Assembly: GCA_905182985.1 (NCBI GenBank)
Contig: CAJJDN010000160.1
Location: forward strand, 3,573-67,572
Source of the DNA: Paramecium sonneborni
Lineage: Eukaryota; Ciliophora; Oligohymenophorea; Peniculida; Parameciidae
Length of the DNA stretch: 64,000 nucleotides
Reading direction: 5' to 3'
The translations under genes and the position numbers were made by a program. Numbering within the stretch: the stretch's first letter is position 1; every line of letters begins with the position of its first letter. This document shows positions 50,760 to 63,300 of the stretch, piece by piece. The notes under the pieces were generated by a model. The model had not been told where the DNA came from. It did not search any database and saw only the letters and a list, made by a program, of their open reading frames with translations.

Positions 50760-52716
50760 ATGATAGATGATTAAATTGCTAATGAATTAGATGATGTGGA
50801 AAAGAATTAAGTGAAAGTGAAGTTTCCATAAAGATCATGGGTTTCTGTGATTTAAAATAAGATCGTTTCTGTAAATTAAGTAAAAACCATTCTTTTATTT
50901 GATCTTTAGATGAGTTAATCTGAATTTGAAGATAAACATGAAACTAATTTAGGAATAACTCCAGGTAGAAGTGAAAGAGAGTCTTTGTGTAAATCTAAAT
51001 TTGGATCTTCAATCTTTTTTAGAGAGGATTTAGGAAGATCTAGGATGAGTGATTTTGATCCTACTTCAATTAAATATAGAGTATTATATACATTAATTTA
51101 ATTTAGACATAACCTCATGAAGTTCATTTTAGAATCAAAGTATTTATCAAGTATTTACTACTAAGAATTATGTTTTCGATTCTTGGTCCATTAATACTGG
51201 TTTATGGATTATTTAACAAAGAATGGATTCATTTCATGAGTAATTTTAGAATTTATGGATGTACCAAAGGAACAGCATTTAATTATTTCCGTTGGATTAC
51301 TAATTACACTTTTTTCTTCTCTATTCTTTATTATATACAAGATTATGGAATTAATCAGATCATGCATTATGAAATTGGATTCTTTTCTACTCTCTTTCTA
51401 ACTGAAAATATAACTTATGCTATCAAATATGCATTCTTTCATCCATCTAAGTTGAATCTAATTGAAAGATTTGACCTTAATGTTATTGGAGATTTATGTG
51501 AATAGAGTATAAATCCTTATCATTGGGCATAACAAATACCTTCAATGATTACTAGGGAATTTGAATAATCTATGAAAAGACATTAAATTGAACCAACTTC
51601 TTTTCATCTTTATTTCATGGTTGCACCAAATCCATTAATTAAAGAAAGAATTTAAGTTGGTTATTTTGATAATGGAGGACACAAAAATTATGAAGAAATT
51701 GCAGCTAGTTGTATATCAATGGCCAAAGAAATAATAGAAGAATACAATAAGAAATGCAATCTTAGATTCATAAATAAATTTTCAATTTTTGTCGCCTTAA
51801 CGAGAATTGTAGCCTATATATTCATTATGAACTTCAACAATTAATCTTTTAATGATTACATAATAATAGTGCAAATGTGCGTTTTTTAATTTATGTATTT
51901 TTACATGATTACAGTATTAATGATGATCACTTATAGAGATTTAAGAAGAAAAGTATTTGCAATGACATAGTTATCCCATCTAATTTCAGCTGAGAAAGTT
52001 GAGGTTTATTAAGAATCTAAAATGTTTCCAACTCTTAATCTTTTATGTTGTGTATCACTCTACTCTTGGGTCAATCTAAGAAAAATGATTTTAGATTATG
52101 GACTTTAATATACAAGGAGACAATCCTTTATGTTATCTTTTATAATGATTATTAATACGATCATGATGGTTCTAATGATATTCCTCTTTTATTTAGAATT
52201 TGTAACTATCAATAGTATACTCTAATAAACAATTGATTTTGTTGTAATTGCATCAATATCTATTGCACTTGTATTACAAGGTGCTAGAATTAATGCTCAT
52301 TGGTGTATTCATAGAGGATTATTACGTAAAAATCTATTCCTAATTTAATAATTATCATATTAAATATTTAAATCTTTAGATTACACCTTCTAACCTGAAG
52401 ATCCCGTATTTAGTGTAATTTTATTCTCATAATATTAGGCTTTTTAAAAGATTCTAGATACTGCTGCTGTTAACAGTGTAGTATAAGATGATTAATTTCT
52501 TAATTATTCCTTATTTTGCATTCATTCCATACAAAATGTGGTAAAACATTATTCAATATCTTTTAGTATGATGATTTAGGTCATCAAGAGAAATCTTAAC
52601 CATATACAGTCATGGGTATTGCCATGACGTATTAATTACTCTTATAAATTTGTATTAGTACCATGGGATTAATAGGAACCTCAGGTTTGAATTTCATTTT
52701 ATAATTATCTACTTGA
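50760..52716 (+). CDS. Multipass membrane protein, family uncertain
   Basis: 634 residues; introns at 51140-51165 and 52541-52566 (26 nt each). A polar N-terminus of about 120 residues precedes two or three hydrophobic segments (130-235), a soluble loop (about 240-330) and four or five more membrane helices. Notable motifs: SFHLYFMVAPNPL in the loop and LRKMILDYGLQYTRRQSFML before a late TM. The general plan recalls the eukaryotic PHTF family, but the match is from memory and weak. The second intron is required: without it the frame ends early and the final membrane helix is lost. Confidence 0.75.
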
Positions 52717-53036
52717 TATTATTTCTATTTATTCAAATATTTTTTTTATGGTCTTTCATCATATCAATTCATGCTAATTCAATCTTCTAAACATTACTTT
52801 CAGATTTTGCCTTTATTGATTTTCCATTTGATTTCAACATAATCATTAAAGAAGCATTATATTATGTTACTATTTTATTTGATTATGATTTATACTTTTA
52901 TCAAAGAAGCATTTTAACTTTGATAAAAATAGTTGATATTTGAAAATTATTAAATTTTCTAGTGATTAAGATTATTAGATATAGAAATTTAAGAATGAAA
53001 ATTAAAATAATAAATGGATTAGTATTAATATAAATA

Positions 53037-53164
53037 TCATACAAGCTTTAGGGATGTATTTGTTGCTTTAAACATATAATTTTTTTCTAAATTTCTATCA
53101 TTTTTTTGATTATTTCTTTCTATAATTTTTGAAACTAACAATTTATTATTATTTGGTTATAAAA

Positions 53165-53222
<58 letters not shown>

Positions 53223-54266
53223 GTTTGTATTAATTTAAACAGGTCCAAATGATCCTAATATATCTAATTCTGGTTTTTTTTCTTCTTAATCAGAATTTGC
53301 ATCGAATAACATCATTTAATATGAATTTTCAATATCATCTCTTTCAATCATTTAAGAATGTCCTTCATCATAACATTCTTCACTTGTAATTTCAAATGAG
53401 GCAACATTTTTAATACTATAATCTTATTTAGGTGTTTTAACAGAGGATAATGCCATTCTACTAACTTTAGGTTATGTAAATTATTCTTTTTTTTCCAAAC
53501 TTTCATAAACACTATCATTTTGTTCTTGTTTCTGATCTTGAAGGCTTTTCTTGATTAAACATGTTTTCAATTATTGTATAGACATAAGATGAGTTAAATT
53601 GATTGGTTCATTTAAAGTAACTTTTAAGACTTCAATTGGAGTTTTAGCAATAAATTCTGTTTTGCCAGTAAAGATTTATAGATTTTTTTAATAACTTGCC
53701 ATGATTTCATTAAAAGGTTCATTTTAAATTTATTTGATAATTGAATTTAAATTATATTCTATATCTCTCTTCATGCATATAGTTTCTGATTTAGATTATT
53801 ATAAACTTTAAATGCTTTCATCATATTATTTTGAAACATTCTTAAAATTGGTATGCAATTATTCTAATTTTTTCACTTTTTCTTCTTCTAAAATCTAATA
53901 GATTTGAATATGAAACTTTTCAATCTTTTCTTTTTATTATTCATAATATTTTTAAATATCATCTCTTTTAGTTATTAAAGCATTCATCATTTTATCAATA
54001 TGAGGAATGTTATTATTGACCTAATTGATAAATAGATTAATTTGTTTTCTTCTATATTCTTCTTCAAGACCAGGCATTTCTTCAACTTTATGTCCTTTAC
54101 CCATCATTTGAACTGCACATTTTGAACATAAAAATACAGAGTTATCTTTTGATACGAAATACTTTGCAGTTTTATTTAAATGATTGACACATGATACTCT
54201 ACTAAGATTTGTATCATCCTTTAACTTAAGTTTAGTTGGAGTTAACCTTTGCTTAATTGATTTCAT
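53037..54266 (-). CDS. B-box zinc-finger protein with coiled coil and polyN tract
   Basis: 409 residues, no introns. A B-box-type finger lies at about residues 27-65 (CVNHLNKTAKYF, LCSKCAV, then KGHKV). A coiled coil follows at about 75-175 and a partly acidic Ser-rich region at 240-335, then a 20-residue Asn tract encoded by AAT repeats and a basic C-terminus ending TNTSLKLV. The B-box plus coiled-coil order is that of TRIM-like proteins, but no RING precedes it. Role unknown; possibly a ubiquitin-related or cytoskeletal adaptor. Spacer 52717-53036 holds nothing visible. Confidence 0.8.
53166..53222 (-). repeat. (AAT)n microsatellite coding for polyasparagine
   Basis: 19 AAT codons, followed upstream in the gene by one AAC, within the B-box gene. 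A pure trinucleotide run that is likely variable in length. Confidence 0.92.
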
Positions 54267-54821
54267 ATTTTATTAAGAAAAAATTTGAATTTCAAATTAT
54301 TTATTGGACATTATCAAATATAATTATTATTAATCAATTCAAAGTTAGAATATCAAAATTATGATATATTTATTGATTTTAATATAAAACCTTTGGAAAA
54401 GAGAGTATTACTTATAACAACTTTCTATTGATAAAATATAATGATTATATAGTGAATGTTAATTGTACATAATAATAATATTCTAAAAATATATAAATTA
54501 TTTATTTCATCTATTCAGTTGGTAGTAAAAAATTATAATGGTAATATACTTATCCATTATTGTCATTCACAGAGAGCATTTAGAATCTAATTAATAACAT
54601 ATTAAGCAATTTAGAATTATTAAAAAGAAAGTACCATATATTTTACTTACATATTTACATCTATTAGAAATAAATTTAAATAGGATTACTTTTACGATAA
54701 TAATAAAGAAATTATTTTTAAAAAGGAGAATAGTTATAGACAGTCTTAAGAATAGAAGATTTACAATAGATTTAAGATGAATTAAATTATATTATTTATA
54801 TTTTACACAGTTCAATATAGA
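54267..54821. other. Intergenic
   Basis: About 550 bp of AT-rich spacer between two minus-strand genes. No frame, repeat or RNA structure stands out. Confidence 0.6.
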
Positions 54822-55703
54822 TCACAACAAATCTACGTCTGCTTCTACGAAAAATTCTTTTTTTTAAAAGTCTGAATTTGGATCCTAAATACTTATAACA
54901 TTTTAGACTTCTTCATCTTTTTAACATTTGACTTTTTTGACTATTTTGTCTGCAAAATTAGTTTTTCTTTCAGGAATAGTATCTAAGATAGGTTATCCAC
55001 CTTTTCTAATTGAGTATTCTCTAAATTCATGATATTTAGGTAAAATATTTATGTACATAATGGCACCGTTCACTTCTACAAAGAAAACAAATTCAGGTTC
55101 TTACCAATCTTGATAGTGTAATGGTTCGATTAAACCTTACAAGATTGATAATACCTATTATTTATTGATTTTATCAGTGTATCTAGTTTTAAATATCAAA
55201 AACCATGGATGTGGTCTATCTAATTGGAAATACTTATTGATAAGTAGAGTAGCGTATTTTTTAAATTCATCTAAAGTTGCTCGAAATACATATTAAATGG
55301 GAATCAATCTATAGATATAACGAGCAACTTGTTAAGACTTTTCATAAACATCACTTAAGATAATTCGACTTAATTCATCAACATCTATTGATGGAAATTC
55401 TTAACTATTAATTCTGATGAAAATCACGCATTTTACTTTAGTTTCAAAATTATATAGCATTTTGATCATTCCTTTGTTATTTGCATTTTATTCAAGCATT
55501 TTTTCATATTTTTATGATTCTTAAGGATAAATTTATTCTACATATTATTCAATGATTTAATAGCCTTCTTTCACTGATTCTCTTTCTCTATTCTTATCAC
55601 ATGTAATTAGAAATCCACTATATAGAATATCTGATTATGCATGTTATTAACCAGATCTTTGGTGCTTTTAAAATTTCTTTTTTTTGTTTTTTTGTTATTG
55701 CAT
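54822..55703 (-). CDS. THUMP-domain protein, TAN1/THUMPD1-like
   Basis: RNA-binding partner of the Kre33/NAT10 acetyltransferase in forming N4-acetylcytidine at position 12 of tRNA. 293 residues, intronless, matching the family. Lys-rich start, then SGFLITCDKNRERESVKE near residues 29-46, the family's N-terminal signature. The THUMP-type region follows at about 105-215 (CVIFIRIN, IYRLIPI, ATLDEFKKYA, WFLIFKTRYT). The C-terminus is acidic. The gene diverges from the GTPase gene at 55719, leaving only 15 bp between the two start codons, so they must share promoter sequence. Confidence 0.85.
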
Positions 55704-55718
55704 TTATTATTAATATAA

Positions 55719-56380
55719 ATGGGTGCAACTTAAGGAATCACTTAGAAAAACATCTCACTCCGTTACTAAAAATCAATAGATGTTAAATCTACAAATGAAA
55801 ATCTCACAAATTGTAGATCGGTCTCTTCGTAAGATTCGATCAAATTAGGTTCATTTTATAAGATAGCTGTATTGGGTATGAATATAGCAGTTGGAAAAAC
55901 TGCATTTATAAGTAGTCTAATTAATTAAACTCCAATGGTTAGTAATTTACCTTAAACTATTGGTTTAGATATAAAATGTATGTTATATTAACAATAAAAA
56001 ATTCAATTTTGGGTAAGATGTTTGGTTAATTGTGTAAGGAATTCGATTCAAGTAAGGGAGGATTATTGGATCTGGATAATAGAATAAATGATTCTTTTAA
56101 CTGTATAATGATAATATTTGAATAATTCGATGTTTCGTTGTTTAAAAAAAGAATTGTATAAGTTTAGAAGATATGTAATGAGAATAAAATGACAGGAAAA
56201 GTTCCTATTCATTTAATAGGTAATGATAGATTGGATATGAAAATAACTGGAAAAGAAAAGGAAATTCAGAAGATGATATAAACTCTCTATGATGGAAATC
56301 GAATATTTGTTCATATAGTTGATTTTACTTAAATCAAAGAACTAAATAATTTATTATAATTTGTATTCAAAGAAAAATGA
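55719..56380 (+). CDS. Divergent Ras-like small GTPase
   Basis: 211 residues, one intron (56013-56038, 26 nt). After a 45-residue Ser/Asn-rich leader beginning MGATQG (a possible N-myristoylation site), the G domain starts with KIAVLGMNIAVGKTAFI (P-loop, intact). QTIGLD supplies the switch I Thr. The switch II motif is not DTAGQ but WEFDSSKGG. The G4 position reads HLIGNDRLD instead of NKxD, and no prenylation Cys is present. It may bind nucleotide weakly or with altered specificity. The intron is essential to reach the second half. Confidence 0.7.
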
Positions 56381-56433
56381 TTGTGATTGTGTACATAAAA
56401 TATATATCTCAAAAAAACTTTATAATCAATATT

Positions 56434-57618
56434 ATGGATGCAGATATATAAAAGGAACGATTAAGACCAATTCGTCGCCATGGGTGTAGCGATATATAGC
56501 TATATTAAGCAGTGAGTTGGATATACACTGTTTTCGATATGATAATATCATTTATAATTGCATTTTTAATGGATGAAGGAGTGAAGGTTTTGAATGATAA
56601 ATAAGGAATTTAGGAGTTTATGTTAATTGTGTTAACAATTCTAACAATGGGGATAATTTATTCTTGTTTAAGAGCAACTTTGATTGATCCTACTGATAGT
56701 GTAGTTTTGAAAGAGTAAAACTTTAAATAGAAAGGGTGAATTTTTATTTTTCATTTTTAGATTAGAATTTAAGACAGATCTTAAGACATATTGTTTAGTA
56801 TGTCAGGCACATGTAATGGAAAAGTCTAAACATTGTTTTAGTTGTAATAAGTAACATATTAAATAATAAGGTGTGTTGAAGTATTTGATCATCATTGTAT
56901 ATGGTTAAATAATTGTATTGGCATAAAGAACTACAATTACTTTTTTATTTTAGTGATTCTGCTTGTAATATTCAAATGCCTTAGAATTATTTAAGACATC
57001 CTCCTTTTACTAAATTATGCATTCTAAATTCTTGCTTTAATAAGTATAATTCTTGACCCTCCAATCCTTTTTGTTCTTTCTTATTTATTGGGAATGCACC
57101 TTTTCTTTAAGTAACTATAATCAGTCTAATAAAGATATAAAGGTATTTCTACTTATGATTGGATCAAGATGAAAAAAGACAAAGAAAAAATGAAAGCTTA
57201 ATAATAGTAATAACTCCCAAAAATGAATGAAAGTGCTGGATATGGATAATTATTATCCACATCTAAACGTTTCGATTTAAAATCCTCACTATCAAATAAA
57301 ATAGATAATAAACTTCCTTAATAAAACTTCTTCCCAAAACCTTTACCATTATAAGCTCTAAAGAATCATAATACTTCAGGTCCATAAGTTACTCAACTAT
57401 AGAGTATTTTTACTAATAAACCTACATCACCTAATAATGAATAATTAAGAAAAGAGGATGAAGAAGTTGATGGAAGATAGATCTTTAATAAAGTAATTGT
57501 AGAAGATAGTGAACCTCAATAAAATAGTGATTCAAGAGATGAAGAAAATGACAATGATCATGAAATTGATAATGATAATGATAATTAAAATTAATAATCT
57601 GGAAAAGAATAAAATTGA
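56434..57618 (+). CDS. DHHC-type protein S-acyltransferase
   Basis: Palmitoyltransferase of the endomembrane system. 379 residues, introns at 56736-56760 (25 nt, GTG start) and 56851-56870 (20 nt, very short). TM helices at about 30-50 and 68-88, then the Cys-rich domain: [20 protein letters not shown], and the catalytic DHHC at 137-140 within [11 protein letters not shown], then two more TM helices near 155-215. The tail of about 150 residues is polar and ends in an Asp/Asn/Glu-rich stretch. The 20-nt intron is what joins CNKC to the DHHC box. All catalytic residues are present. Confidence 0.92.
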
Positions 57619-57751
57619 ATAAAAATACCTTACATCTATTTTTAAATCATATCATTACTTATTATATTAAGATTCAAAAAATAATAATCAAAACTAATAA
57701 GTTAATCTATATTAAATTTATATTATAATTAAAAAGAATTAGTTATTAAAA

Positions 57752-58952
57752 ATGGATGAGGTTCTGTTAGAGAGTTTAACTTCTAAATTTAGTGAATTAT
57801 TTAAGAACATTTCTAGTCTATAAGAAAAGAGAGAGACTGTTTAAGATGAGAATGAACATTTAAAACAATTAATTTAAGAAGAGTAGGATTAATTAGAAAT
57901 GCATTCAGGAGAATCTTCTGAAGATGAAGCAGCTTTCTCAGAAATTGAAGAAAAGTGTAGATAAAAATTGGAAGAAAAAAAAGAATCGGATATGTAAATG
58001 AAAGAAGAAAATAATTTGAAAAGTCAATTAGTATATATATTTTATTTAAATTTAGTATATGCATCTTGAAGGTATTTAAAATGAAATTATATAAATGAGA
58101 AGTAGTATAGAATAATCAAAAGAATCAGAAGCTGATTTATAATAAAGAATTGAAGAAACTACATTAAAAATTGATGATTATCAAAATAAAATATAAAGAG
58201 CTGAACAAATTAAAATTCAAGTAGAAAAATAATAATAGGAAGTATAATGGCTTTTCTTATATTAAGCAAAATGAAAAGTATTTATAAGATAGTGAAAAAG
58301 TTAAAGCTGTTTAATCTGAAGTTAGAAATTAACTCTAAGCTAATGCTATGGGAGATAAAAGATAAAATGAACTTGAAAAAATCATTTAAAAACATTGGGA
58401 AGAATTATAAAAAAGAGTAAAATATTATCTATATATAGGCTCAAAGAATACAAGTGTTATAAAATAATATGAATATCATTTCAGTCAAAATATAAAAATC
58501 TTAAAAGAGTGAACATATTTATTAAAAATTGAAAGATGAAAATACTATCTTAGCTTAAGAGAACATTTAAATTAGAGAAAAATTAAATTAACTAATTAGT
58601 GCATTACCTTAACATATGAAAAAGGGAAGTGTTAAAGGAAAATAAAAAAGCAAAAAAGAATTTTTAGAACTTTATGATGAATCAATCTGTTCTAATCAAA
58701 TTAAATTAAGACATTTAGAATAAATTAGAGAAGAACATTAATAAAATATTAATAGTTTACATGTAATCCTCATTCATCTATTCTTAGAGTGAAATACTTT
58801 AGTTGGAAGAAAAATACAATTAAATGACTTAAAATGTTAAGAATCTTCAAGAGTAATATCTAGAAATTGAATCATCTTGCAGAGAATTTAATGAAGAAGA
58901 GTATGTAAAGAAGAATTGCCCAAATTATTATAAAGTTAAAAAGGGAAAATGA
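57752..58952 (+). CDS. Coiled-coil protein
   Basis: 367 residues after four introns: 58031-58055 (25), 58242-58266 (25), 58417-58438 (22) and 58763-58787 (25). It begins MDEVLLESLTSKFSELFKNI and is Glu/Lys/Gln-rich almost throughout, with heptads from about residue 15 to 345 interrupted by an acidic Ser-containing patch near 55 and a Lys-rich patch near 255. The C-terminus is short and basic. No family assigned. It lies 54 bp upstream of the haemoglobin gene. Confidence 0.78.
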
Positions 58953-59006
58953 TAGTTATAAGTTAAGATTTGAGAAGTCTAATATATAAATTTTTTCTTT
59001 ATAAAA

Positions 59007-59393
59007 ATGGACTAAAATGTATTTGATTCCTTCGGAGGAGATGGCTAAATTTCAGATCTCATAGATTAGTTTTATTATAAGGTCTTGTTTGATCAAACAT
59101 TAAGAGGAAAGTTTTTAAAAGCTGATATGACTAGAGTGAGACTTTAATAAAAAACTTTCTTTGCTTAAATGTTTGGCTGTCCTCACACAAAATACACTGG
59201 AAAGTAATTTTGAATATCAACTAAAAGAGATTTAATTGAGGTTCATAAGAATTTGAACATCACTAATAAATAATTTGACAGATTTTTACATCATCTTAAA
59301 TGTATTTTAAGTGATATGAATAAATCTTAAGAAATTATTGATGAAATTTTAAAAAGAGTCGATAATCATCGTAAACTTATAGTGTTTGAATGA
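59007..59393 (+). CDS. Truncated (2/2) haemoglobin
   Basis: Haem protein that binds O2 and may handle O2 or NO. 120 residues, close to the known Paramecium haemoglobins. FDSFGGDGQI opens the fold; DQFYYKVL carries the B10 Tyr (residue 23); LQQKTFF carries E7/E11 Gln; FGCPHTKYTGKDLIEVH has the proximal His at 72; the C-terminal helices follow. A 24-nt intron (59204-59227) splits the TGK/DLIEVH region; single tiny introns are known in Paramecium haemoglobin genes. The usual GGP is GCP here. The start is fixed by the fold. Confidence 0.92.
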
Positions 59394-60383
59394 TATAAAC
59401 ATAATATTTATCTAATAAATGAGTACTTTAATAATATCAAAATAATTAAATAATACATACAAATAAATTATAATACCATTAGAGATTTCGTTTTTATAAT
59501 TACATGACGAGTTAATATTTGGGTGAAATTTTTTTTATCTAATCTTTCAAATTATACTTTAATATTCACTTTTTTCCATATTCTATCTCCTTGACTTTGA
59601 TACTTTATTTCGATCTTTTTAAAATTAAATTAAAAAATTATTTAAAAACCTTTGCACCTAATCTAAATTTTTCAATTAAAATAATTTTTTATATTGATTC
59701 TTTTAGAAGTATCATACTGCTATGCTATTGGAAATTGTATTCATTAATTATTATTTCTAATAATTCTAAATTTTTAACAAAAATATCTATCCAATTTTAG
59801 CTCTTATTTTTTTAATCAGAATTTTTTTTTTGTATTCTCATTAAATAATTTTATATATTATTTATGTTCATGGATTTTTACTTTTTTTAACATCTCTTTG
59901 ACAATCATTAGAAATTGATTATTATTTTAATTCATAAAATCAATTCTTTTGATTTTTAAACGGTTTTTTGAAGTTCAAAAATGGAGAATTAATTATTTGT
60001 CATTTTTTCAAAATTTATAATATATTTTCTTAGTCAAATATGTCAATTATTGTAAAATTATTATACCTTAATCATAAAAATTTTAAATTGATTATGGTTT
60101 TTCAAATTATATAGATATTTTGATTTTAATTGTAATTTTTATTGAATTTAAATTTAAATTATAAATAAATAAAGCAGTATTCATTGAAGATATCGTTTTC
60201 TGTACAAATTTTGCTCCTTTTAATGAATTAAAAATATTTAAATTTAAAATATAAAAAAACAATGTAAACTTTAGATCTAATAAAAAAGTAAAAAAGAGTC
60301 TCCTAATTGATTTAAGATAAATTATATCAGTTATAAAAAAAAGAATATAAATTTTTGATATAATTTATGTATAAATTTAAATT
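59394..60383. other. Intergenic
   Basis: About 1 kb of very AT-rich, T-rich sequence. Open frames here are Phe/Ile/Asn/Lys-only and look random. No repeat or RNA structure was seen. Confidence 0.6.
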
Positions 60384-63300
60384 TCAAGGGGATTAACGTT
60401 TATCATCATATCTTACACTTTCAAAGGTTCTTTAATCTTAATCAAGAGGATATACTTTAGTTCCTTTTTTTTAAATCATTTAGGTATTTTCTTTACTACT
60501 TTATTGATGAACTTATAATAGATTTTATTTTTCTTGATTTTAAAACATTACAGGTTTATCAGGGAATGAATGAGCAGGAGTAGGCATTTAGTAGATTCCT
60601 GGATTATTTCTGACTATTTATTTGAGATATCTTCTTATCATTTAAAATCTTCTTTTAACTCTTTTTTATTATTGTCCTCGATTAGTTAAAAGTTTTTTGA
60701 AGAACCAATTTGATTCTTTGAGGTGAGGATATTTTTTATTAAGTAAATCTCTAACTTTATCTAGATTTTCTTATTAATCTTCAAGTTATGCTAATATAAT
60801 TTCCCAAACAATAACTAAAATAAAGATAGAATTAAATATGATTAAAAGTATATAAAATGGCCATATGATTTCCTAATTATCAGAGAGATTAGATTAATAA
60901 ATGGTAATTCCTAGAACAATAGATATTCCACAAATGAGTGTACTAAATTCATCAATCAAATTTAAGAATTATAATTTATATGGTTTAAAAGTTCGAGTTA
61001 ATAGTTAATATATAAAAACAATAATGAAAACTAAAGCTCCTTTAATAATGATAAGATCTTCATAGAAGGTTAAGAAAATAATAATGAATCCTTTTTATAG
61101 GATTTTGATAATTTCCCAGAAATATGCATTAGATGAATATTCATTATATAGATATCCCCAATTTTTTCTTGTATTTTCTGTTTCTAAGAGAAATCTTTAT
61201 TAATACAAACTAATAAACATGAAAGCAGGTATAATAAAGGCAAGAGCAAGAGTGGAAGGTAATATAAATGTTAAGATCCAATTTAAATGAGTTTATGTAT
61301 CATATTGATATGATACATTTCCTTAAATCCAATAATAATTAGAAATATATCTAAAGGATAATAAAGAGATAAATCCTCCAATTAAAGTAGGTTATAAATA
61401 AGTAAATAAGTAGATTGCAGTTGTAGTGAGAGCACTTTTATTGGGTTTAGTTAAATTTAATATGATGGCAATGATATAAATAACAATAAAAGATAGAATG
61501 TATATTAAGGGCATAATTAATGCCCATATCATTCTAAAATAAATGATATCTATATCAATAAGATTAACTAAAAAGCAATCTAATGAAAAACTCATAGCTT
61601 CTGTTGGATTACCTACTGATCTGATGGAAGATTGAACTCCACTAGGAATTTTAAGTTAAAATGTAGCCACAGCTCCAATAATTTATAAATAGTTTGTTAA
61701 CACTTTTATTAATACACTGCCATATCCTGCTTTTGGATCTTAAGCAAATATTTTAAAATGTGATAATTTATTTTAAGTAACCATTTTTTCAACTGTTTCC
61801 ACGGTACCTTTAACAGATAAAAATATAGATATCATAGTCCAAATACTAACTAGAATAACTTTTAAAGTATTATCACCAATATCATTACAACTTCCACATT
61901 TATAAGGTGTACTAACTGAATATGAACCTTAACCTCTAATATTATACATATCACATTATTCACATAAAGCTCCAATATGTGCTTCAGAACATAAATCATT
62001 ACCTGGATTCCATCCTCCAATACAATTCTCTGGAAGATTTAAACAATATTCAATTTTGTTACTACTTTCAAATGGTCTCCAATATTCTGGCCTTAACATA
62101 ACTCTTGCTGATGAAACTTTCTACATTTTTATCGGATCTTTTATTTAACATTAATCACCTGCTTTTACATTATATTAATCTGAATTAGCATCACATAATT
62201 TGCATGTTCCTTATTTAGTTTTATATTCACCTCTTTAACAAGGAAATGTTTATAAATCAATCCTCAATCTATAATTAGTAAAATAATCTAATAACTAATA
62301 AGGAGAAATCTCTTAAAATTACGGTATCTTTATTGAATTACAAATTATTTCAAGTTATAAATAACCTTATGAAGAATAATCAGGATCAAAATATATTATC
62401 ATATTATCTAGATTATAATCTTAACTTGTTGTATTATAATATACTTCTGAATAACTAGTAAAATTAGAATAGAATTCTCCTTCTTATTAATTAATTATTT
62501 ATCTACTTTAAATAGAGCATTTACTACCATCTAAAGCTTTGATTTGATTATTTTCATCATTAAGAGCTATTATTCTAAAAGTAAGATTGTATGAAACATA
62601 ACTTTAAATCTATTCATCAAAAATTTAATATTCTCCAATTGTCTATCCACTGGGCAACATAATAAAATCATGTTCTTTATTTCCTATCTTGTATTTATTT
62701 ATTACGATTATATCTGTCTTATTTGTTGAATTATCTATTAAGGGTTCTTTCTTCATTAATTAATTTCCTATCTTTAATGTCAATTATGTAGGTTAATCTG
62801 CTACATTATTACCATAATATAATGCTTGATTTCCTTAAAATATATTATTCATTTTTGAAGGAGAGTTTAATTGATAACCACTCAAAAATAATCCACCTCC
62901 AACCTTTGCTTAATTATTTGCAAATATTGAATCATATACTATTAATTATCTTCCTTATTAATAATCAAAATATATTGCACCTCCTACCTAATATCCTACA
63001 TTATTTGAAAAAGAACAACTTGCTACTATTAAACTTAAACCTGATATTAATATTGATCCACCAAATGTTGCTTTATTATTTCTAAATGTACTTTTTTTTA
63101 TCTTTATTGTAGATAATTTTTAATCTAATTCTTAACTTACTTCATCAAGAATTCTCTTTAATTTTTAATTCCAAAATAACCTAATTTAATTTGTTGATTA
63201 AGCACTAAGTACAAAACAACTAATTATTCCACATATATTATCTTCCATATTTAATCCTCTTAAATAAATTACATTTTTATTTACTACTTCATCTATATTT

